Of a stretch of 64,000 nt of DNA, positions 54,948-63,733 are shown piece after piece. The stretch is from Sphingobacteriales bacterium (GTDB lineage: Bacteria; Bacteroidota; Bacteroidia; Sphingobacteriales; Sphingobacteriaceae). Position numbers and translations under genes: made by a program. The stretch is taken from NCBI GenBank assembly GCA_015655115.1, contig JAATFQ010000175.1:20636-84635 (forward strand), read 5' to 3'. The notes under the pieces are model-generated. The model worked only from the letters and a program-made list of their open reading frames with translations. It did not search any database and was not told the DNA's origin. Within the stretch, counting starts at the first letter, position 1; the number at the start of each line of letters is the position of its first letter.

Positions 54948-56822
54948 CTACTTTTTCGCGCTAAACAGCTGCACTATCTTGTGGAATATTTCACTATTCT
55001 GATAAGTACCAGTAAAGTCTTCTGAGTGTGGGCCATAAGCATACACTGGGACCATAATGTTAGTATGGTCGTTTGTACTGAATTCGCCTTGTATCCTTCC
55101 ATCGGCAGACGATGCTTCGAGTAGTGTTAATCCCCCGGTTTCATGGTCTGCTGTGATCAATACCAATGTTTCCCCGTCTTCATCTGCAAAGCGCAAAGCC
55201 TCAGCTACCATTTTATCAAAGTCATGCAGCTCTGTAACCACATATTTTAAGTCATTCGCATGTCCACCGTAATCAATCTGTGCACCTTCTGCCATCACAA
55301 AAAAGCCTTTTTTGTTTTGCGCTAAAAGCCGTATAGTCTGGTTTAGGGACTGTGTAAGCATGTCACCTCTGCCATCTTTTATGGGCCGTGTAGCAGTATC
55401 CGGCAGCAGCACAATTTGTTTTCCATGATCTTGCTGCTTGAATGCTGCAAGAGACTTACTTATGGTATATCCTTTATCTTCCAGTTTAGTCATCAGCTGC
55501 GCGTCAGTATTCTCAAAGAAACTTTTTTGGTTAGAGCCTACAAGGATATCTACGTGACTGTTCAGAAAGTCCGCCGCGATTAATTTGCTGAATGAGCGGT
55601 CGGTCTGGTGCGCATAAAACACCGCAGGTGTGGCATCGGTGATATCACCCGAGCTGATGATCCCATTTTTTAAGCCATAAGTCGCTAAAGTATCGGCCAG
55701 GTTAGTCCGTTTTTTATCATCGGTACCCATACCGATATAGCGGTTATTTGTTTTCTCGCCCATGGCAATAGCCGATCCTCCTGCTGCCGAATCTGTATTT
55801 CCGGAGTTTGCTGCTGCGGTTTGAGCAAAGCCGCTATGGCGCAGCATCGTTATATTCAGATTGCCATGGTTAGCAATCCAACCAGCATGGATCTGTGCCA
55901 GTCCCATGCCATCACCAATAAGGAGAATTACATTTTTAACTTTCCTGTTCTGCCCGTCTGATTTATAAGTAGGCGTATAAACTGGGTAAGGGACGGGGTT
56001 GGTATAGCTCAGCTTGTCCCTGTGCAGGTAGAAGTCGTGCATTTTCTCCGGCGCATCCGTATTGATCCAGTCTACTCCAAATTTTTCCAGTTCCACCCAG
56101 GTATTCGGGCTATCCTGTGTAGCCCAGAAGCGGAATGGTTTATTTTTCTGATGTGCAGCAGCAATTACCGCTTTTAATTTAAGCTCATCCGGTTTTGTAG
56201 GTGTCCCTTTACCATTCCAAACCGTATAGTTGCTCAGGTCATCGCTGATCATCGCTACCCTTTTCAGTTGGTCGGCAGTGTATCCCGTTGCCGGGCGGCC
56301 ATCAAAAGAGATAAAGTCAGGATAATCTTTAAAATCTGCCGGTGCCGGCATATCGCCGCTGATCACCAGGCGTATGGCATCGGGATTGGCACGCCAGTCG
56401 ACCATAGCCATATAAGGTTTCAGCTCTTTTAACAGTTGTGGCAGCACCTGCTGATGGTCTTCTTTAATATCAATCACCAGCTGCAATTTCAATCCTTGCT
56501 CTGTATAAGGACGGTTTCCATTTTTGAGGAACAATTGATATAGAGGCTCCAGGTATTTATTTACGAGCGTAAGCTGCGGATCGATCTCCCTGAGTTCATG
56601 CGCTACAAAAAGCTGTCCGTCTTTTAGAAAAACATCTGCTTCAATAGAGCCCATTTCAGCATAATAAGCCCTTAATAGCGGGATATTTTGCTTATAGTCA
56701 TTATGGCTATGCCCGCGGTTAAATGATAAAGGTTGTTGTGCCTGTACCTTTCCTGCGTAACAAAGCAGGGAAAAGGGGAGCAGCACTTTCATGGAACAAG
56801 ATAATAATTGTTTCTTCAGCAT
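54948..56822 (-). CDS. Secreted fusion: GDPD/PI-PLC-like phosphodiesterase plus alkaline phosphatase
   Basis: 624 residues. A signal peptide ends VQAQQ. The N-terminal domain (about 33-275) resembles the GDPD/PI-PLC barrel: RGHSHNDY, then E61-x-D63 in IEADVFLKDG and H75 in FVAHE. The C-terminal domain (about 295-620) is alkaline phosphatase: IGDGMG metal site (D304), nucleophile S345 in TDSAAGG, then AQIDYGGH and TADHETGG. Together the two could cut a phosphodiester and then remove the phosphate. It follows susD by 69 bases and is likely the enzyme of the SusCD locus. Substrate is inferred. Confidence 0.88.
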   Translation of the reverse strand: MLKKQLLSCSMKVLLPFSLLCYAGKVQAQQPLSFNRGHSHNDYKQNIPLLRAYYAEMGSIEADVFLKDGQLFVAHELREIDPQLTLVNKYLEPLYQLFLKNGNRPYTEQGLKLQLVIDIKEDHQQVLPQLLKELKPYMAMVDWRANPDAIRLVISGDMPAPADFKDYPDFISFDGRPATGYTADQLKRVAMISDDLSNYTVWNGKGTPTKPDELKLKAVIAAAHQKNKPFRFWATQDSPNTWVELEKFGVDWINTDAPEKMHDFYLHRDKLSYTNPVPYPVYTPTYKSDGQNRKVKNVILLIGDGMGLAQIHAGWIANHGNLNITMLRHSGFAQTAAANSGNTDSAAGGSAIAMGEKTNNRYIGMGTDDKKRTNLADTLATYGLKNGIISSGDITDATPAVFYAHQTDRSFSKLIAADFLNSHVDILVGSNQKSFFENTDAQLMTKLEDKGYTISKSLAAFKQQDHGKQIVLLPDTATRPIKDGRGDMLTQSLNQTIRLLAQNKKGFFVMAEGAQIDYGGHANDLKYVVTELHDFDKMVAEALRFADEDGETLVLITADHETGGLTLLEASSADGRIQGEFSTNDHTNIMVPVYAYGPHSEDFTGTYQNSEIFHKIVQLFSAKK

Positions 56823-56840
56823 ATATTAAATTTAAAACGT

Positions 56841-56879
56841 CAGTCCCGCTATTTAAAGGGACTATTAAAAAGGGGACTG
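56841..56879 (-). promoter_or_regulatory. Mutually exclusive stem-loops between susD and the phosphatase
   Basis: One CAGTCCC (56841) can pair either with GGGACT (56858) or with GGGACTG (56873). The two stems exclude each other. Neither is followed by a good T-run, so it could be an attenuator, an mRNA-end stabiliser or chance. Confidence 0.4.
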
Positions 56880-56891
56880 GCGCGATGAGGA

Positions 56892-58415
56892 TTACCAGCC
56901 GGCGTTTTGTGTAATTACACCGCCACTATTGTCAATTTCTTTCTGTGGTACTGCCCATACATCATGGACAAGCGGATTAAATTTCCTTGCAGGCCATACC
57001 ACTATACCACCAAACCCATGGGCAGGTATTGCATATGCAGCCTGCGCATCGCCCCAGCGTACCATATCGCGGTGCCTGTCGGCCCATTCACCTGCAAGCT
57101 CATTGCGTCGCTCCCGTTTAAGGTCGCTCAGGGACATCCCCGTTACCGCCGTCAGTTTCGCCCTCAGGCGGATTCTGTTCAGTGCAGCATCTCCTGCGCC
57201 AGCACCACGCAGCATAATTGCTGCTTCAGCTTTGATCAGTAAGACTTCTGCAAAACGCAACAGCGGAACATTCAGATCCGTAGTCGGATGGTCGCCATTC
57301 GGACTGATATGACTTCCCACAGGATCAGCAAAAGTAAAAGGGTCCATATATTTTCTAAACTGATAACCCGACAGGCTGTTTGCAGAGCTGTAAACCCTGT
57401 CCTCGCCAAAAAACATAAAGTGGTCGCCTGGTTTTAAGATGGTAGCCTCCCGGCGCACATCACCCGCCTGATAAGAGTCATATAACTCTTTTGTCGGCAT
57501 ATAATATCCCCAGCCATTGTATTTTCCCCATCCTTTATTTTCCAACATTACACCTGGAAGAATACTTCCCCAGCCACCTGCACCTTTAGGGGTAGACAAG
57601 GCAGACCAGATATATTCAGGCCCCCAGTTATTTGTTGCTTTAAACACATCGGCAAATTCAGGCATCAGGTCGCGCTTACCGAAATTAATTACCGAGTCGG
57701 CATATTTCTCAGCATTGTCATAATCCTTCTTATACAAGTAAACTTTAGATAACACTGCCCAGGCAGCAACCTTATGTGGTCTGCCGTAATCAGTAACTGC
57801 CAGTTCATCAAAATAAGGAAGGTGGCTTGCCGCCTGTTTTAATTCGCTAATGATATAATCATAGTTCATATCTACATTTGCTGCCCTCGGTGTAGGATTA
57901 GGGTCGTCCATATTTTCGCGGGTTACGATAGGTACACCTGCTTTCGCGTTCCCATAATTCCCTGCCAGCTGGAAGTACATATATCCGCTTGTAAAATAAG
58001 CCTCGCCCAGCAGACGGTTTTTCAGGGCGCCATCCATTTCTATAGCAGGCACATAACGGATCACGTCATTCGCCCTTTTGATGGTCGAATAGCGCATTTT
58101 CCATTGGTCTTCCGTATAGTCGCCGCCTATATAGGCAGAGTTAAAATCCCTCACATTATCACCCTGCGCCTTTACGCGGCCTGTAATCATATCATCACTG
58201 GCATTGATAAACCAGAAGAACCCGCGGCCGTAAAAATTTTCATTGTCATATAGCTCGTACATTGCATTTGCACCCTTCAGTGCGTCGCTGCTGGTTTTCC
58301 AGAAGTTTCCTTTTGAGGCAGCACCTTCAGGAGTAATGTCTAATTGTTTCTGGCAGGAGCTGATGGTTATAGTCGTTAAGCCAGCTATTAATAGGTAAAA
58401 TAAAGTCCTTTTCAT
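56892..58415 (-). CDS. SusD/RagB-family nutrient-binding lipoprotein
   Basis: 507 residues. The lipoprotein signal ends ISSC (C21). The SusD N-terminal TPR-like part (GNFWKTSSDALKGANAMY, RANDVIRY) and the C-terminal RagB region (LLIKAEAAIMLRGA, DRHRDMVRWG, FNPLVHDVWAVP) are clear. SusD caps the outer-membrane SusC barrel as a lid that binds the ligand. The ligand cannot be read from sequence. 26 bases after susC, so co-expressed, and followed by the phosphodiesterase-phosphatase gene. Confidence 0.95.
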   Translation of the reverse strand: MKRTLFYLLIAGLTTITISSCQKQLDITPEGAASKGNFWKTSSDALKGANAMYELYDNENFYGRGFFWFINASDDMITGRVKAQGDNVRDFNSAYIGGDYTEDQWKMRYSTIKRANDVIRYVPAIEMDGALKNRLLGEAYFTSGYMYFQLAGNYGNAKAGVPIVTRENMDDPNPTPRAANVDMNYDYIISELKQAASHLPYFDELAVTDYGRPHKVAAWAVLSKVYLYKKDYDNAEKYADSVINFGKRDLMPEFADVFKATNNWGPEYIWSALSTPKGAGGWGSILPGVMLENKGWGKYNGWGYYMPTKELYDSYQAGDVRREATILKPGDHFMFFGEDRVYSSANSLSGYQFRKYMDPFTFADPVGSHISPNGDHPTTDLNVPLLRFAEVLLIKAEAAIMLRGAGAGDAALNRIRLRAKLTAVTGMSLSDLKRERRNELAGEWADRHRDMVRWGDAQAAYAIPAHGFGGIVVWPARKFNPLVHDVWAVPQKEIDNSGGVITQNAGW

Positions 58416-58441
58416 TTTGTGATTGTTAAAATAAATGCGAT

Positions 58442-61400
58442 TTAAAAATTCAGGCTTGCACCAAACAGGAAGGTCCTGGCTTGCGGATAGCGGCCCATAT
58501 CTACACCATACTGGTCCATACCCACCTCAGGGTCAAAGCCTTTATAATTGGTAATGGTAAACAGGTTATTTGAAGTAACAAACAAACGCAGGTTACTCAC
58601 CTTAACAGATTTCACTATACTTTTCGGAAAAGTATAACCCAGGGTTGCACTTTTTAACCTCATATAAGAGCCATTCTCAATATAAAAATCAGAGGTAGTG
58701 GTGAAGTTACCGTTTGAATCACTGGCCGAAATACGCGGTAATGTACTCCCGGTATTGGTAGGGCTCCATGCATCCAATACGCCCGACAGCAGGTTATAAT
58801 TCTGTCCGCTACCTGCATTCAGCCCTGTATATTTTAAAGCATTAAATAGTTTATTCCCTTGTACCCCCTGAGCAAAAATGTTCAGATCAAACCCTTTATA
58901 GCTTGCATTGAAGCTGATGCCATAAGAGAAATCGGGATAGGCACTCCCTTTAAATACACGGTCATTGTTGTCTATCTTGCCATCATTATTATGGTCTATA
59001 AAGCGGAAGTCGCCTGCTTTGGCATTAGGCTGGATCATACTACCAGCGGTATTTTTATAGTTCTGTGCTTCAGCATCACTCTGAAAAATGCCATTGGTTT
59101 CTACCACATAATAAGAATACAATGGCTGACCTACCTGCAGGCGTACCGGGGTCAGTGTACCACGGACGTTAAAGTCTACCGACTGACTGGTTAAGTTCGC
59201 TGGTAAAGAAATCAGCTTGTTTGTCATCTTAGTGAGGGATACATTTACGCTGTATTGAAATGCGGCTTCCGGTCTGTTGGTATAATTCAGTCCAATCTCA
59301 ATACCTTTATCTCTGGAAAGGCCTCCATTTTTCCATTGCCCGTCAACCCCTGTAGTGCCAGACAGCGGTTGATAAATCAACATATCTTTGGTGTCCTTAA
59401 TAAAATAATCGGCAACCAGCGTTAACCTGTTCTTCAGCACGCTAAAGTCAAGACCAAAGTTCGTTTGCTTAGATTTAGCCCATGTCAGGTCGGAATTTGA
59501 TAATACATTTTCATAATATCCAAGCAGCTGTGCAGGATCCTGCCCCATATAGATTGTACTTTTCAGCAAAGTCGGGCTCACTGCCGAGCTGCTCACACTT
59601 GCAAGGTTCCCTAAAACACCATAACTGCCCCTGATTTTCAGATTGCTGATCCAGTCGGCACTGCTCATGAAATCTTCCCTATTGATCACCCATCCTGCAG
59701 AAGCAGAACCATAATTAGCATACCTGTTTTGCGCCGCTACCAGAGAGCTACCATCTCTTCTGCCGATCAGTGAAAGCAGGTATTTACTTTTATAATCATA
59801 ATTGGCCCTCGTAAAGAAAGACGTCAGGGCAGTTTTAGACATATAGCTATCCGGCAAAAAGGCTGTAGACGCATTTACCATATAGCGGTACTGCGGCGAT
59901 TCATCGTCAAAACCCTGTGCATATACTGACGTTCCTTCGTTTTTGCTTTTCTGGAAAGAGAAACCGCCAATAACATTTAAGTGATGATTGCCAAATAACC
60001 TGTCATAAGTCAGTACCTGTTCCGCTAAAAGATCATTCGTGGTACTGGAAGATATGTTCAGCTGATTGAAATCGAAGATCTTACCAATCTCAGGAACCTT
60101 GGTCTGGAAGCTTTTACTATTGTTGAACTTCTTAGTAATAGAAAGGTTGGAGCGGAATTTCAAACCTTTTACCAGGTCGATTTCAGCATAGGGGTTAACT
60201 ACAATCGTATTTACAGGATTGCTCACATCCAGGCGCTTTAAATAAGCAACAGGGTTAATCACGTCACCATATGCGCCAGCATAGTCGACCGGCAAACCAG
60301 AGAAAGCGCCCGTAGAGGTATAAGGAGCAACACTTGAAGGATAAAAAATAGCCGACAAGATAGCGCCTGTATAACCACTTGTGGTATTTGCACCATTTCC
60401 ATTGGTGTAATCATAAAACAGATTCTCTCCAACTTTCATCCATGAATTGATGTGATGTTCAGAATTGATACGGAAATTATAACGGTTACTTGACGTATTC
60501 AGTAAGATACCTTCAGCCTTGCGGTAATTAAAACTGAGATAAAAGCTGGATTTATCATTTCCGCCGCTGATGCCTGCATTATAGTCCTGCACCATACCGG
60601 TCCTGAAGATCTCATCCACCCAGTCGGCTTGTGTAATCTGGCCTTCGGGATAGACGGCGGCATTAAAAGCGTCTTTTCTTGGCACCCCTGCATTGTCCGC
60701 TGCCAGGTTAGAAACGTCGGCAAATTCTTTAGCATTAAGTGCTTTAAGCTGCTTCCATGCCGATTGTACACCTACTTTAGCATCAAAAGTAATGCTGATC
60801 GGTTTATTGACACCTTTTTTTGTGGTTATCAGGATTACGCCGCCAGAAGCGCGTGCACCATAAATTGCTGCTGCACCATCTTTTAACACAGAGATAGATT
60901 CAATATCATTGGGGTTTAAAACAGGAGTGCCATTATATAAAGATCCGTCAATTACATACAGAGGACTCTCGCCATTGATACCGCCCTGACCGCGGATATT
61001 TACTTTCGGCGTTGCTGTAGGGTCGCCACTTTCTGTCACCACTACCACACCGGGTGCTTTTCCCTGTAAGATACTTCCTATATCATTTACAGATCTGGAG
61101 TTCAGCTGATCGAGTGCCACATCAGTTACAGCTCCAGAGATAGTAACTTTCTTCTGCGTTCCATAACCTACCACAACCACCTCGTTAAGCTGTGAGTTGT
61201 CCTCTTTCAGGACAATGTTTATTGCAGTACTTGCTGTTACTTTAACCTGCTGCGTTTTATAGCCGATCATAGAGAAGATCAGCATGGTATTTTCCGGCAC
61301 AGCGATGCTATACTTTCCATTTACATCAGTCGTAGTCCCTTTGCTGGTTCCCTCAATTTTAACAGATACCCCCGGCATGGCTACCCCTGCAGAGTCTTTT

Positions 61401-61801
61401 ACTGTTCCTGAAATCAGGAGATCTGCTTTTTTTGGTGCTTCGGGGGCCTTCTTTACAATCACATAGTCACCTTTCTCCATATAGGTAAACCCAAGCTTAG
61501 AGAGTACCCGGGTTACTTTTTCATTGCTGAAAGTCTGGTTCAGTGCATGCTTATTTGCTGCCAGCAGATCCTGGTTATATACAAAGCGGAGGCCTGTTTT
61601 AGCTTCAATTTCTTTCAGCAGGGCTTGCTGCGATTTGTTTCTGCTTACTGTAACAGACACCGTAACCTGATCTAATTTCTGCGCCATAGTTGACGACGCA
61701 TATAAGGTTCCGAAAAAGGTGCAAACGATAGAAAATATTAATAATGAATATTTCATGGCTTTATAAAGAGCTGATAACCTCTTATATGAGGATGTTTTCA
61801 T
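58442..61801 (-). CDS. SusC/RagA-family TonB-dependent transporter with STN domain
   Basis: 1119 residues. A long signal peptide is followed by an STN domain (about 45-115, sensing through FecR), a carboxypeptidase-D-like regulatory domain (about 128-205), the TonB-box-like NEVVVVGYGTQ, a plug (SVLKDGAAAIYGARASGGV) and a C-terminal 22-strand barrel ending in ASLNF. It should import its ligand with TonB energy. The STN domain and adjoining FecR/sigma genes show the transenvelope control used in Bacteroidota. Paired with the SusD gene downstream. Confidence 0.95.
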   Translation of the reverse strand: MKTSSYKRLSALYKAMKYSLLIFSIVCTFFGTLYASSTMAQKLDQVTVSVTVSRNKSQQALLKEIEAKTGLRFVYNQDLLAANKHALNQTFSNEKVTRVLSKLGFTYMEKGDYVIVKKAPEAPKKADLLISGTVKDSAGVAMPGVSVKIEGTSKGTTTDVNGKYSIAVPENTMLIFSMIGYKTQQVKVTASTAINIVLKEDNSQLNEVVVVGYGTQKKVTISGAVTDVALDQLNSRSVNDIGSILQGKAPGVVVVTESGDPTATPKVNIRGQGGINGESPLYVIDGSLYNGTPVLNPNDIESISVLKDGAAAIYGARASGGVILITTKKGVNKPISITFDAKVGVQSAWKQLKALNAKEFADVSNLAADNAGVPRKDAFNAAVYPEGQITQADWVDEIFRTGMVQDYNAGISGGNDKSSFYLSFNYRKAEGILLNTSSNRYNFRINSEHHINSWMKVGENLFYDYTNGNGANTTSGYTGAILSAIFYPSSVAPYTSTGAFSGLPVDYAGAYGDVINPVAYLKRLDVSNPVNTIVVNPYAEIDLVKGLKFRSNLSITKKFNNSKSFQTKVPEIGKIFDFNQLNISSSTTNDLLAEQVLTYDRLFGNHHLNVIGGFSFQKSKNEGTSVYAQGFDDESPQYRYMVNASTAFLPDSYMSKTALTSFFTRANYDYKSKYLLSLIGRRDGSSLVAAQNRYANYGSASAGWVINREDFMSSADWISNLKIRGSYGVLGNLASVSSSAVSPTLLKSTIYMGQDPAQLLGYYENVLSNSDLTWAKSKQTNFGLDFSVLKNRLTLVADYFIKDTKDMLIYQPLSGTTGVDGQWKNGGLSRDKGIEIGLNYTNRPEAAFQYSVNVSLTKMTNKLISLPANLTSQSVDFNVRGTLTPVRLQVGQPLYSYYVVETNGIFQSDAEAQNYKNTAGSMIQPNAKAGDFRFIDHNNDGKIDNNDRVFKGSAYPDFSYGISFNASYKGFDLNIFAQGVQGNKLFNALKYTGLNAGSGQNYNLLSGVLDAWSPTNTGSTLPRISASDSNGNFTTTSDFYIENGSYMRLKSATLGYTFPKSIVKSVKVSNLRLFVTSNNLFTITNYKGFDPEVGMDQYGVDMGRYPQARTFLFGASLNF

Positions 61802-61805
61802 ATTT

Positions 61806-61927
61806 TTACTTTGTTTATGGCATTAATGAATGTTATTAAATAAAATCCGGATAGGGTAATTGGCGTTAAACATCCGGGTTCAGAATTTTGCCGGTACTGA
61901 TCTGATCAGTGCCGGCTCTTTTTTTGG
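61806..61927 (+). ncRNA. Candidate antisense sRNA in the fecR-susC gap
   Basis: Hypothesis. The gap contains a plus-strand terminator (61890-61916 then TCTTTTTTT) although no plus-strand gene lies upstream. A near-match -7 element TTACTTTG (61806-61813) and a second stem (CCGGAT 61847 with ATCCGG 61872) would give an RNA of about 105 bases, antisense to the susC leader. DonS-like sRNAs of Bacteroides occupy the same place. Confidence 0.4.
61890..61925 (+). terminator. Terminator-like hairpin, T-run on the plus strand
   Basis: GCCGGTACTGAT pairs with ATCAGTGCCGGC (12 bp, one G-T) around CTG and runs into TCTTTTTTT. Both flanking genes are on the minus strand, where the hairpin has A before it and no T-run after it. 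Confidence 0.8.
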
Positions 61928-61941
61928 TAGCTGTTAAATGA

Positions 61942-62889
61942 TCATATCTTATATATTTTAAAGGATTTATGGTCAGAACTCGTTGTAAATTTCAGGTTGT
62001 AAAGGCTGCAGATCACACCGATTATTTCTTCCGGTGCTTCTCTGCTATTGAATGTTGCTGTGCAACCCTGGTTCCCTAGTACAAGGGGGCGTAAGTCAAT
62101 CTTTATTGTGTAGATATATTCAAGTTCATGTAGTGCTTGTTTTAAGGTGATACCTTCAAAAGCGATTTGCATATCTGCTGCAGGGATCTGGCTGATCACG
62201 GCCGACTGGAGTTTTCTGTTGTAGGTAATTTGCTCGCCTTTAATCAGTCTGCCGAATACCTGTTTTTTATTGCCGACGGCAACCTTTCCTGTATTCACAG
62301 CAATATTCAATTCACCTGAAGCCTTGAAGGCACGGATATGAAAAGATGTCCCCAATACCTGGGTATACAGCTGGTCAGGAAGGCATACTTTAAAAGGGCG
62401 TCTTTCATCATGGGCAATTTTAAAAAATGCTTCTCCTTCTACCAGTGTTATTTCGCGTGATCCTGCACTGAATTTTACAGGATATGTAATGCGGCTCAGG
62501 GCACTCAGCGTAATTTCAGAGCCATCACTTAATACAATTGTCTTTTTGGCTCCTGCTTTAGTGCAGAATGTTAATTGAGGGACTTGCGAATGTGCTGTTG
62601 CTGCCTGCCGCCTAAGCTGACGGTAGCCGATGCCAATACTGCAGATCACCAGAATGGCTGCGGCCGTGCGCAGCAGATTATGGCGACTGAGCGAAAATAC
62701 CTGCGGATACAGGTGCTGGCGGATGCGGGCTAACATGCGCTGGCCGATGATGATCTTCTGCTCCTTTTCAGGCACTGGGTTATTCTCAAAGCCATCATAC
62801 CAGTTTTCTACCAGTTTTACTTCTTCCGGAGTTGCCCTGGCATTTAAATATTTCCCCAGCAGTTGTTCTGCTCTTTTTTTATCGTCCAT
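61942..62889 (-). CDS. FecR-family anti-sigma factor
   Basis: 315 residues. A cytoplasmic N-terminus that should hold the sigma factor, one membrane helix (about 68-85, LLRTAAAILVICSIGIGY), a periplasmic FecR domain (TFCTKAGAKKTIVLSDGSEITL) and a C-terminal DUF4974/secretin-like domain (ITLKQALHELEYIYTIKID) that contacts the STN domain of SusC. Upstream neighbour is the ECF sigma gene, downstream the susC gene, the standard order. Confidence 0.94.
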   Translation of the reverse strand: MDDKKRAEQLLGKYLNARATPEEVKLVENWYDGFENNPVPEKEQKIIIGQRMLARIRQHLYPQVFSLSRHNLLRTAAAILVICSIGIGYRQLRRQAATAHSQVPQLTFCTKAGAKKTIVLSDGSEITLSALSRITYPVKFSAGSREITLVEGEAFFKIAHDERRPFKVCLPDQLYTQVLGTSFHIRAFKASGELNIAVNTGKVAVGNKKQVFGRLIKGEQITYNRKLQSAVISQIPAADMQIAFEGITLKQALHELEYIYTIKIDLRPLVLGNQGCTATFNSREAPEEIIGVICSLYNLKFTTSSDHKSFKIYKI

Positions 62890-62957
62890 CTATATACCTG
62901 TCAGCTAAAGCAGCAACACGTACCGGGTGGGGGTGTTAACCTTCTGTTACCTTTATG

Positions 62958-63500
62958 TTAAAAGAATAGTACTGTTAAGTAGGCCAGCCGCTTTCTGATG
63001 ATTTTCAGTGCAGCGCTGAGTTGGTTTTTTACCGTTTGTATAGACAAGTTCAGTTCTGCCGAGATCTCATCATTAGATTTCTCCTGTTTTCTGCTCATGG
63101 TAAATATCAATCCCATTCTTTCGGGAAGAACGGCGATAGCTTCGTCGAGCTCCTGACGGATTTCGTTCACTATTAGCTGATTGGTAGGGTATAAGGATGA
63201 TATACCGCCTGTTAGGGCTTTAAAATCCTCCTTGTACCTTTCACTGGTTACGTTAGCTTTAAAATAATTGATTACCCTGTATTTTACTGCACCCAGAAGG
63301 TAGGCCATTAAAGATTCCTGTATTTCCAGGGTATGTCGCTTTTCCCAAAGGGAGATAAAAATATCCTGCGTAATATCCTGTGCAATAACTTCATCACCCA
63401 CACGCTTGAAAGCTGTATCAAATACCTGCTCCCAATAGGTTTGATAAATAATTTCCATTGCTGCTTTTTCGTCCTGTTTCAGGGAAGCTATCAGATCCAT
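62958..63500 (-). CDS. ECF RNA polymerase sigma factor (FecI-like, Bacteroidota type)
   Basis: 180 residues. Region 2 (AQDITQDIFISLWEKR) and region 4 (NDEISAELNLSIQTVKNQLSAALKIIRKRL) are clear, without extra domains. It should be held by FecR and released when SusC binds ligand, then transcribe susC-susD and the phosphatase fusion. First gene of the cluster, 68 bases before fecR, with a -7 element TAACTTTG upstream. Confidence 0.95.
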   Translation of the reverse strand: MDLIASLKQDEKAAMEIIYQTYWEQVFDTAFKRVGDEVIAQDITQDIFISLWEKRHTLEIQESLMAYLLGAVKYRVINYFKANVTSERYKEDFKALTGGISSLYPTNQLIVNEIRQELDEAIAVLPERMGLIFTMSRKQEKSNDEISAELNLSIQTVKNQLSAALKIIRKRLAYLTVLFF

Positions 63501-63538
63501 AACAGTAGTTTGAAATTTATTTAGGTATTTCTTTGCTA

Positions 63539-63546
63539 CAAAGTTA
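63539..63546 (-). promoter_or_regulatory. Bacteroidota -7 element TAACTTTG before the sigma gene
   Basis: Exact TAnnTTTG match on the minus strand 38 bases before the sigma-factor ATG. This would be the housekeeping promoter of sigma-fecR; no clear -33. Confidence 0.5.
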
Positions 63547-63614
63547 GGAGGCTTATATTATCTTAATATTATGATGTTAAAACGTTTAATCAGCAGTACC
63601 TGGTTTGTTGACAG

Positions 63615-63640
63615 GTCCGGATGTATAGTTACATCCGGAC
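63615..63640. promoter_or_regulatory. Perfect 11-bp inverted repeat upstream of the sigma gene
   Basis: GTCCGGATGTA-TAGT-TACATCCGGAC. No T-run on either strand, so an operator or an unusual terminator of the POT gene. It shares ACATCCGG with the fecR-susC gap. Confidence 0.5.
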
Positions 63641-63733
63641 TTCAGCACTAATTGCTATTCTTTTGAAATGGTTTTAGTGATAACCGTATTTGTTTGTGGG
63701 TACCAGTACTTATTCGCAAGTAACAGCACGACT

